34,260 nt of DNA, taken from Trichodesmium sp. MAG_R03. GTDB taxonomy: Bacteria; Cyanobacteriota; Cyanobacteriia; Cyanobacteriales; Microcoleaceae. The notes beneath the pieces are model-generated. The model was not told where the DNA came from and did no database searches. It worked only from the letters and a program-made list of their open reading frames with translations. This document shows, piece by piece, positions 26,119-34,260 of this stretch (the first letter of the stretch is position 1; the number at the start of each line of letters is the position of its first letter). The translations under genes and the position numbers were made by a program. Where the stretch lies: positions 1-34,260 of the forward strand of contig JAKQYF010000027.1 in assembly GCA_023356535.1 (NCBI GenBank). Direction: 5' to 3'.

Positions 26119-28578
26119 TTATTTAGTTGTCATAGTATGAATACCATCCCAATTATTTGGCGGTGGAGTTTTTATATAGTCAAGCGATCGTTGAATATGT
26201 ATAGCAACAGCTTCATCTTCAGGTTTAATTTTTTGCGCCAACTCAAAATAATTTATTGCCTGAGAAAATTTCTTGTTCATATAAGCTTGTCTCCCCTTAA
26301 TATAAAGTTCCAAAAACTCTTCTATTTCGAGTTCAATAGACTGAGAATTAATACTAATTAATTCATATATACTCACCGCTTTTTGTTTCCCTTTAACCCT
26401 AACTTTATCTAACTCCCTGACCACAATATAATCACTACAAAGTTGATAAGTAAACTCACTTAAAATAATATCACAGCCATATTGTTTAGTAATTGTTTCT
26501 AAACGGGAACTCAAATTTACACCATCACCAATTACTGTATAATCCATTCTTTTGTGGGAACCAATACTACCAGAAACCACTTCTCCTGAACTAATACCAA
26601 TACCAATTTTAAATTGTGTTTCATCAGGACGAGATAAATTAAATTCCTGGAGACGGTGACGCATATCTAAAGCAGTTTTTACAGCCATTAAAGCATGATT
26701 TTCTATAGATAATGGTGCGCCAAAAACTGCCATCAAAGCATCCCCGATAAATTTATCCAGAGTTCCTTCATGGTTAAATACTGCCTCTACCATTGTCTCA
26801 AAATATTGATTCAGAAGCTTAACTACTTCAGGCGCCGCTAGATTTTCTGTAATAGTTGTATAACCTCGAATATCAGAAAATAAAATAGTGACTTCTTTAC
26901 GTTCTCCTTCAAGTAAGGCATTTTCACCTAAAGCCATTACTTGTTCTGCTACCCCAGGAGTCATATAGCGATACATAGCATTTTTCATTCGTTTTTCTTG
27001 ACTAATATCTTCTAAAACTACCAACCCACCACGCACGCCACCTTCAGGATTACTTAGGGGATTAACTGTTAAATTCAGACTCCGTTCAAATAATTGATCT
27101 ATTTCTGATGAATCTATCTCTTCTTTTTCTAGAAACGACCCTACTCGTAAATTTTGTTCTGGAACATATTGTCGAGTACCATAGTTGAGACTGTCTTCTA
27201 AACGAAATTTTAAGTTTTCAATTGGTATAACTTCCCATAGATATCTACCAATAAGTTTTTCCTCCCAAACTTTTCTAGTTGTTTGACCTTTTACCTCTTG
27301 ATTAATCGGACATCCTAACATTTCTAAAGCTGCTTCATTAATAGTTACAATTCTGCCTTGCATATCTGTTGAAATTACAACATTAGACAAACTTTGTAGA
27401 ATATCTTTCTGATATTGTTTTTCGACTAAAACATTTTCAAACAATTGAGAATTTTGAAGAGCAATACCTGCTTGAGCATTAAAAGCGAATAAAAATTTTT
27501 CATCTGAAGCAGTAAAACTCCCTTGATTTTTATTGATTAACTGAGTTACTCCGATCAATTCGCTTTTAGCATTATACACAGGCATACAAAGAATATTTCT
27601 TGTTTGATAACCTGTTTTTTTGTCTGTACTGGGGTCAAAACGAGGATCTAGATAAGCATCAGGAATATTCAAAGTTTGCCCAGTAGAAGCAACATAACCA
27701 GCTATACCACGATGGGCCGGAATTCTAATTTCTACCATTCTTGTTTGATCTACTGTTGCTACCAAGGTCCTAAGTTCATTTGTTTCTTTGGTAAGTAGAA
27801 ACAGGGTGCTACGATCTGCTTGCATCAGATTACGAGCTTGGTCCATTACAGCTCTTAAAGTTGTTTCCAAATCTAGACTTTGACCTAAAGTTGTGGTAGC
27901 TTTAAGTAAGGCTGATACCCCTCGTTGATTCCGAGCTGCACTGTAAAAAGATTGACAACTTTCAAGAATAATCCCCATTGAGTCGGCGAAAGAGCGGAAT
28001 AGTTGCTCATCTTCTTCATCAAAGGGGATATCACTTGATTTATTCAGTAGTCGTACCACTGCCACTGGTTGGAGAGAATTAGTAGTACTAAAAATTGGGA
28101 CACAGAGGATAGTACGAGTATTATAACCTTGAGGTTGGTCTACCTCTTCGTTGAAGAGAGGGTGACTTTTGGCATCGGTAATATTGAGTGCTTCTCCTGT
28201 GGTAGCCACATGGCCTAAAATACCAACATTAATTGGTAAGTGATACTCTTGAGATTTACCTGTATTTTCTACAATTGTTTTGTACCACAGTTGTTTTTTG
28301 TCTTGGTTAACCAGGAAAATAGTTGTTTGATCTGCTTTTAGGACTTGACCAATTTTTAAGGTAAAAGCATCTAATAGTTGTTCTAATAGAGTTTCGATAC
28401 CTTCATTATTAATTAAGTCTATGGCCCGCAGATACTGATGAAATTCTGCAGTTATAAAGTCCAGCACACAAACAAAATGCTTTACTGGCAAATCCTTGAC
28501 ACGACTTGCCAGTAGACCAATACGATCAACTTGAGTCAATGTTGCCAGAATACTGCCAGCAGCGTTCGAGAATGTCAT
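26119..28578 (-). CDS. cyaB: CyaB-type adenylate cyclase (GAF-GAF-PAS-cyclase-TPR)
   Basis: The 819-residue protein has GAF-A (about 60-210, with an NKx(5)FDE motif at 179-188), GAF-B (about 236-385, related motif at 349-360), PAS (about 395-530), a class III cyclase domain (about 560-745) and a C-terminal TPR-like helix pair (about 765-800). The cyclase keeps metal Asps D569 and D613, adenine-type K609 and T681, plus N688 and R692, so it should make cAMP. The order matches Anabaena CyaB1/CyaB2, where a GAF domain binds cAMP and activates the enzyme; the same feedback is inferred here. There is no membrane segment. It is the second intact adenylate cyclase in the window and has a different input architecture from the first. 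Confidence 0.93.
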   Translation of the reverse strand: MTFSNAAGSILATLTQVDRIGLLASRVKDLPVKHFVCVLDFITAEFHQYLRAIDLINNEGIETLLEQLLDAFTLKIGQVLKADQTTIFLVNQDKKQLWYKTIVENTGKSQEYHLPINVGILGHVATTGEALNITDAKSHPLFNEEVDQPQGYNTRTILCVPIFSTTNSLQPVAVVRLLNKSSDIPFDEEDEQLFRSFADSMGIILESCQSFYSAARNQRGVSALLKATTTLGQSLDLETTLRAVMDQARNLMQADRSTLFLLTKETNELRTLVATVDQTRMVEIRIPAHRGIAGYVASTGQTLNIPDAYLDPRFDPSTDKKTGYQTRNILCMPVYNAKSELIGVTQLINKNQGSFTASDEKFLFAFNAQAGIALQNSQLFENVLVEKQYQKDILQSLSNVVISTDMQGRIVTINEAALEMLGCPINQEVKGQTTRKVWEEKLIGRYLWEVIPIENLKFRLEDSLNYGTRQYVPEQNLRVGSFLEKEEIDSSEIDQLFERSLNLTVNPLSNPEGGVRGGLVVLEDISQEKRMKNAMYRYMTPGVAEQVMALGENALLEGERKEVTILFSDIRGYTTITENLAAPEVVKLLNQYFETMVEAVFNHEGTLDKFIGDALMAVFGAPLSIENHALMAVKTALDMRHRLQEFNLSRPDETQFKIGIGISSGEVVSGSIGSHKRMDYTVIGDGVNLSSRLETITKQYGCDIILSEFTYQLCSDYIVVRELDKVRVKGKQKAVSIYELISINSQSIELEIEEFLELYIKGRQAYMNKKFSQAINYFELAQKIKPEDEAVAIHIQRSLDYIKTPPPNNWDGIHTMTTK

Positions 28579-28958
28579 TTGGACTGGTTTGTCTAATGGT
28601 TACTGGTTGCTCACCACTTTTTCAAGACTGGCCTGATACTAATGTATGAAGTTCAATTTTGAAAAAATTTGATTATGTAAAGTAGAGAAAGCTAGGTAGC
28701 AAATTTTAACTACTAGTATATTAACAGAATACACATCTTTTTCAAATGTGGATCAAGTTAAATTAGTTGGACTATTTTCTCAGAAACTTAAAAATTTTAA
28801 TGTCTAAAGGCAATTTTTACTGATTACCTTAGACAAAAATCTACAAAATGTCTAAGTAATACCAATTTCATAAACTTAGATCACACTGCTTGTCTTAATA
28901 TTTATCAAATGTTGACATGTGATGTGTAGCCATACTTGAGGAAATTGGCATAATATTA
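28579..28958. other. Intergenic region between sqdX and the cyclase gene
   Basis: No gene is seen in 380 bp. It includes the 43-bp dispersed repeat at 28858-28900 and presumably the cyclase promoter near 28600-28750. Confidence 0.5.
28858..28900 (+). repeat. 43-bp dispersed repeat (pair with 14618-14660)
   Basis: It begins TAATACCAATTTCATAAACT and is the inverted form of 14618-14660, with about four mismatches in 43 bases. It lies about 60 bp beyond the sqdX stop codon. Confidence 0.7.
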
Positions 28959-30092
28959 TTATGCTGCTGATGGTATTGAATGGGCAGAGATAATTTTCTG
29001 ATAATAGTTTCTTAATTGCTGAGTTGCTGCAGACCATCCCCAATTTTCTGCTTCAGCTCTAGCATTTTGGCGCAAGGCTTCTCGTTCTTCTGAGTGGGCT
29101 AAAAGTCTTTGAGTAGCTGTAATGGCTGCTTTGTCATCAGCTGGATCAAATAAATAACCATTTATGCCATTGGTAACAATATCAGGAATGCCTCCTGAAT
29201 TAGCGGCTACTATTGGAGTGCCTGCAGCCATTGCTTCTAAAAGTACCAATCCTAAAGTTTCGGTACGAGAGGTAAAGATAAAAGCATCGGCAGAAGCATA
29301 AGCAGAGGCTAGTTTTTCACCCCGCAGATAGCCTACAAAATGAGTAGGGGTGTTGGCAAAATATTGTTCAAGGGTTTCTCGGTTAGGGCCATCACCTACA
29401 AGAGCTAGGCAAGCATTGGGGATCGCTTCTAAGATTGGTTTAATACGATCAATTTCTTTTTCTACCCCTAATCGCCCAACATATAGTAGTATTTTACTAT
29501 CAGGCTTTCCTTGACTGAGGTGATTGCGCATTTCAAAATTTGCATGATGGGGATGAAATAATTCTGTATCAACTCCCCGCTGCCACAAGTCTACTCTCTC
29601 AATGCCATGGTTTCTTAATTCTTCTACCATTGCTGTAGAGGTACAAAGATTGAGGTCTGCTTGATTATGGCCTGATTTAAGTAATTCCCAAAGTAAGCCT
29701 TCAAGCATTCCTAAGCCATAGTGATGTAGGTATTGAGGTAAGTGGGTATGGTAAGATGCCACAAGTGGAATATTGAGTTTTTTGGCATAGAATAACCCAC
29801 CCAATCCTAATACCGCAGGATTAGCAACGTGAATTATATCTGGCTGAAACTGTTCTAGCTTTTCTCCAATAGTGGGAGTTGGTATAGCCAATTTTAATTC
29901 TGGGTATAGGGGTAGAGGAAAACCTTCAATGCCACATATTTGTGATCCCTGATATTCTTTTAGTCCTCCTGCGGGAGAAAATATTAGGACTTGATTGCCA
30001 AAACGTTGTAGATGTTTGACAGTATGACATAGACGGGTAACTATACCATCTATTTTTGGTAGAAAAGTTTCGGTAAAAAGAGCTATCCTCAT
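28959..30092 (-). CDS. sqdX: Sulfoquinovosyltransferase (sulfolipid synthase)
   Basis: This 377-residue GT-B glycosyltransferase (family GT4) would transfer sulfoquinovose from UDP-sulfoquinovose to diacylglycerol, making SQDG at the membrane. The N-terminal start IALFTETFLPKIDGIVTRL and ASYHTHLPQYLHHYGLG (112-128) fit the SqdX/SQD2 subgroup. The donor-binding part has R207 and K212 (YVGRLGVEKEI) and the EX7E motif E278-E286 (TETLGLVLLEAMAAGTP). The gene for the donor-making enzyme, sqdB, lies upstream on the same strand, which supports the assignment over other GT4 enzymes. In other cyanobacteria the two genes are often adjacent; here 888 bp of non-coding and relic DNA separates them. Confidence 0.92.
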   Translation of the reverse strand: MRIALFTETFLPKIDGIVTRLCHTVKHLQRFGNQVLIFSPAGGLKEYQGSQICGIEGFPLPLYPELKLAIPTPTIGEKLEQFQPDIIHVANPAVLGLGGLFYAKKLNIPLVASYHTHLPQYLHHYGLGMLEGLLWELLKSGHNQADLNLCTSTAMVEELRNHGIERVDLWQRGVDTELFHPHHANFEMRNHLSQGKPDSKILLYVGRLGVEKEIDRIKPILEAIPNACLALVGDGPNRETLEQYFANTPTHFVGYLRGEKLASAYASADAFIFTSRTETLGLVLLEAMAAGTPIVAANSGGIPDIVTNGINGYLFDPADDKAAITATQRLLAHSEEREALRQNARAEAENWGWSAATQQLRNYYQKIISAHSIPSAA

Positions 30093-30980
30093 AGGTATAT
30101 TAGCTTGAAAAATATTTGGTAAAAATATTGTTTTTTTTGGGCTTGTAACAGGTTTAGTTATTACCTATTAATTTGAGTTATAATCAACTCCAGATTTTAA
30201 TTTTTGTCAAGCCTACAGCAATTTAAATGGACTGAACCAAGCAATCTCAGTGTTTTAGAGATTGCTTTGCTACTTTTGTTATAACAACTATTTAAGCATA
30301 CTTCATATCAAGAATTAATAAAATCCTAGTTTGTGTATTATCTCAGAATTATCTACTAGATAAACATTTTCCACTAACTTTTTAGCTTTTTTATCTAACT
30401 CTATCATCAAAGGAACTCAATATAAACATTTAATATTTATTAAGAACTGTATATTTTCTTTGGTATATTGCGTACCTATTTAATAGCATACCTTTGATTA
30501 ACTGACGTGCTGTTACTTTGTCTAATAGTTGTGCTCCAATCAATTAATTGATTTATTTTCTTTTCTATACCTATTTTATCAATGATTCCTGCTGCTAATC
30601 CTCGATGGTCTAAATTACTGACTTCTACTGAAAGTTTAATCCTTTTTTTCTCACTTTTTCTCTAGAATGATAGTTGAGGATTTTTTTTATTAATATTGAC
30701 TCCAGTTTTTCGACTTTTACATGCTACATTGTATCTAGCGAAAATTTAGGTTCATTTATACTCAGCTCCCTATTTCCAAAATTACCAACCTGTAGGGAAG
30801 TTTCATAAAACATCCCTACAACTTGTACAACAAACGAATACGCATACTTCTCTCAGAGATGAGAATTGCTATATATAATCCCAACCACAAGTAAAATCAT
30901 TACATTTACTGAATATAAATCTATTAAAAATAGAGTTGTTATTCAGTTTTAGATACTAATGTACTTTTTACATAATCTAA
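30093..30980. other. Gap between sqdB and sqdX, with hairpin and transposase relic
   Basis: Apart from the transposase relic (30459-30640) no gene is clear. A perfect 10-bp inverted repeat, AAGCAATCTC/GAGATTGCTT (30239-30268), may be a terminator or a processing hairpin but lacks a U-tract on either strand. A minus-strand ORF of 31 codons around 30313-30408 (MIELDKKAKKLVENVYLVDN) looks protein-like but is unassigned and could be another relic. The interval is long enough that sqdX probably has its own promoter. Confidence 0.5.
30459..30640 (-). pseudogene. IS1634-type transposase N-terminal relic (DUF4277-like), frameshifted
   Basis: On the minus strand the frame from 30640 reads VSNLDHRGLAAGIIDKIGIE, very like the DUF4277 start of IS1634-family transposases (NLDHLGLVAGIIDEIGI). 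After a frameshift near 30530-30545 the match continues as LLDKVTARQLIKGMLLNRY, corresponding to the usual VSAGQVVKAMILNGLGF region. The rest of the transposase (catalytic domain) is absent. The family assignment is from memory of the motif. Confidence 0.65.
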
Positions 30981-32829
<1,849 letters not shown>

Positions 32830-32994
32830 ATGAAAACACTTAGGATAGTAGAATTAGTATTGGATTTTTGGGATATAGCATCTATGTTGGAATTTAAGTT
32901 AAGTCGGAATAATTTCAAGGTTTTGCTTCACAAAAAAAATTTAGGTTTAGAGAGAAAGTCTTGGGCCACTAACATTTTTTGTAAATTATTTTAG
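32830..32994 (+). CDS. Possible small ORF, 54 residues, upstream of collagen-like gene
   Basis: An ATG at 32830 follows AAGGAAAGTGCT, a good ribosome site with proper spacing, and opens 54 codons starting MKTLRIVELVLDFWDIASML and rich in Lys and Leu. It stops 100 bp before the collagen-like gene on the same strand, so it could be a small upstream gene or a leader ORF. I do not recognise the sequence; it may also be a decayed gene fragment or chance ORF. Confidence 0.3.
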   Translation: MKTLRIVELVLDFWDIASMLEFKLSRNNFKVLLHKKNLGLERKSWATNIFCKLF

Positions 32995-33094
32995 ATTTAC
33001 CTAGTATTTTAATATCTTGATCACAAAATTTTTATTTTCAAAACTGGAGTTTTCACTTATAATTTTGTAAAAATTACTTTTTTGAGATAAAGAA

Positions 33095-34260
33095 ATGGAT
33101 GAAGACCAAATTGTTTTTCCAACAAATAATAATTTCTTAGTTACTCCTACATTTAACTCTTTAATACCTATACCTGGACAACCACCAAGAACTGTAATAG
33201 GTATTGAGTTGGGACCGGGGCCACAAATTGTTCCCAATGAATTTATTGAAGTCCCAATTCCAATAATACCTGGTGAACCTGGTCCCGCTGGTGCTCCTGG
33301 CGCTCCTGGTATTCCTGGTCCTGCTGGCATTCCTGGTCTTGCTGGTATTCCTGGAGTTCCTGGATTAGATGGTGCTCCTGGTGCTCCTGGTATTCCTGGT
33401 CCCGCTGGTATTCCTGGTGCTCCTGGATTAGATGGTGCTCCTGGTGCTCCTGGTATTCCTGGTCCTGCTGGTATTCCTGGTCCTGCTGGTATTCCTGGTC
33501 CTGCTGGTATTCCTGGTCCTGCTGGTATTCCTGGTCCTGCTGGTATTCCTGGTCCTGCTGGTATTCCTGGAGTTCCTGGATTAGATGGTGCTCCTGGTCC
33601 TGCTGGAGCACCTGGTATTCCTGGCCCCGCTGGTCTGGCTGGAGCTCCTGGATTAGATGGAGCTCCTGGTATTGCTGGTCCTGCTGGTCCCCCTGGAGCA
33701 CCTGGTATTCCTGGGGCTCCTGGATTAGATGGAGCACCTGGTCTGGCTGGCATTCCTGGTCCTGCTGGCCCCGCTGGTCCTGCTGGTCCTGCTGGAGCTC
33801 CTGGAGTTCCTGGATTAGATGGTGCTCCTGGTATTGCTGGAGCTCCTGGAGTTCCTGGATTAGATGGTGCTCCTGGTCCTGCTGGTATTCCTGGTCCTGC
33901 TGGTATTCCTGGTATTGCTGGAGCTCCTGGAGTTCCTGGATTAGATGGTGCTCCTGGTCCTGCTGGTGCTCCTGGTATTCCTGGCCCCGCTGGTTTGGCT
34001 GGAGCTCCTGGATTAGATGGAGCACCTGGTATTGCTGGTCCTGCTGGTCCCCCTGGAGCACCTGGTATTCCTGGCGCTCCTGGATTAGATGGAGCTCCTG
34101 GTATTGCTGGCGCTCCTGGATTAGATGGAGCTCCTGGTATTGCTGGTCCTGCTGGTCCCCCTGGAGCACCTGGTATTCCTGGGGCTCCTGGATTAGATGG
34201 AGCACCTGGTCTGGCTGGCATTCCTGGTCCTGCTGGCCCCGCTGGTCCTGCTGGTCCTGC
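33095..34260 (+). CDS. Collagen-like Gly-X-Y repeat protein, partial (open at right edge)
   Basis: From the ATG at 33095 (preceded by GAGATAAAGAA) the frame stays open to the window end, 388 residues so far. Residues 1-59 are a non-repetitive head ([20 protein letters not shown] and onward) without a signal peptide or membrane segment. From G60 the sequence is perfect Gly-X-Y with no interruption, about 109 triplets, dominated by [15 protein letters not shown] and GVP. This predicts a collagen-type triple helix. Trichodesmium is known to have a collagen-like protein linked to trichome integrity and cell junctions; a similar role here is only inferred. Reading the DNA on the minus strand also gives long open frames, but they mirror this repeat. 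The C-terminal trimerisation or anchoring part lies outside the window. Confidence 0.93.
   Translation, partial: MDEDQIVFPTNNNFLVTPTFNSLIPIPGQPPRTVIGIELGPGPQIVPNEFIEVPIPIIPGEPGPAGAPGAPGIPGPAGIPGLAGIPGVPGLDGAPGAPGIPGPAGIPGAPGLDGAPGAPGIPGPAGIPGPAGIPGPAGIPGPAGIPGPAGIPGPAGIPGVPGLDGAPGPAGAPGIPGPAGLAGAPGLDGAPGIAGPAGPPGAPGIPGAPGLDGAPGLAGIPGPAGPAGPAGPAGAPGVPGLDGAPGIAGAPGVPGLDGAPGPAGIPGPAGIPGIAGAPGVPGLDGAPGPAGAPGIPGPAGLAGAPGLDGAPGIAGPAGPPGAPGIPGAPGLDGAPGIAGAPGLDGAPGIAGPAGPPGAPGIPGAPGLDGAPGLAGIPGPAGPAGPAGP
33461..33568 (+). repeat. 18-bp tandem repeat, six perfect copies (Gly-Pro-Ala-Gly-Ile-Pro)
   Basis: The unit GGTCCTGCTGGTATTCCT recurs six times in a row without a single difference, encoding six GPAGIP hexapeptides within the collagen-like gene. 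Such perfection suggests recent slippage expansion; copy number may vary between strains. Confidence 0.92.
33650..33792 (+). repeat. 143-bp exact direct repeat inside the collagen-like gene (first copy)
   Basis: These 143 bases, starting GGATTAGATGGAGCTCCTGG, are identical to 34118-34260, an offset of 468 bp (156 codons). The second copy runs into the window end, so the identical block may be longer. It indicates a recent in-frame duplication or gene-conversion event. Confidence 0.9.
34118..34260 (+). repeat. 143-bp exact direct repeat inside the collagen-like gene (second copy)
   Basis: This is the second copy of the block at 33650-33792, identical in every base visible and cut by the window edge. 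Assembly collapse in this region is possible. Confidence 0.9.

Noticed and set aside
25905..26361. Two short plus-strand frames between and within the pentapeptide and cyclase genes.
   Set aside because: One overlaps the antisense of the cyclase C-terminus and the other lies in AT-rich intergenic DNA; neither shows protein features.
33001..34221. Long minus-strand frames opposite the collagen-like gene, rich in Pro/Gly/Ala or in Gln/Tyr/Glu.
   Set aside because: They are mirror readings of the GGT/CCT-type repeat on the plus strand. The plus-strand frame has a unique head, a start with a ribosome site, and perfect Gly-X-Y periodicity.

Overview
The window looks like a piece of a filamentous, probably marine, cyanobacterial chromosome of the Trichodesmium/Okeania type. 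This is an inference. It rests on scattered HIP1 octamers (GCGATCGC), AT-rich DNA, a sulfolipid gene pair (sqdB, sqdX), a CyaB-type GAF-GAF-PAS adenylate cyclase, secreted pentapeptide-repeat and PEP-CTERM-like proteins, a relic of a CYP110-type P450, and a long collagen-like gene. Intact genes cover only about 70% of the window. The remainder is repeat-rich, partly decayed intergenic DNA.

Layout. 0-6.1 kb: a methyltransferase cut by the left edge, a SWIM zinc-finger protein, a P450 relic squeezed between two 90-bp repeat elements, a dihydroorotase-family enzyme with its metal ligands, signal peptidase I, a TnpB relic, and a second dihydroorotase paralogue that has lost several metal ligands. 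6.1-14.2 kb: IS605-type debris, a double-domain histidine phosphatase, a CPBP membrane protease, a DMT/EamA transporter and a beta-helix surface protein with a PEP-CTERM-like tail. 14.2-17.9 kb: mostly non-coding, with a 98-bp tandem array, dispersed elements and one small membrane-anchored protein. 17.9-28.6 kb: a signalling segment with a 1838-residue Ser/Thr kinase-ATPase-GAF-adenylate cyclase, methionine aminopeptidase, a pentapeptide-repeat protein and the CyaB-like cyclase. 29-32.2 kb: sqdX and sqdB, separated by 0.9 kb that holds an IS1634-type transposase relic. 33.1 kb to the right edge: an uninterrupted Gly-X-Y collagen-like gene on the plus strand, open at the window end.

How the genes relate. 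sqdB and sqdX act in sequence to make sulfoquinovosyl diacylglycerol. The two cyclases both keep the residues expected for cAMP synthesis and place two cAMP sources within about 11 kb. The inactive-looking dihydroorotase paralogue may be a structural partner in pyrimidine synthesis. The other genes look like independent single-gene units.

The most distinctive structural feature is a set of small non-coding elements. The main family is 90 bp with CAGGACTTACGC-type inverted ends (four full copies plus one partial). There are 91-bp and 131-bp elements with the same ends but different cores, a second family of about 110 bp, and a 133-bp element with a nested REP-like palindrome. Several sit exactly at the edges of broken or altered genes. 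I saw no rRNA, tRNA or CRISPR array and no clear multi-gene defence system.
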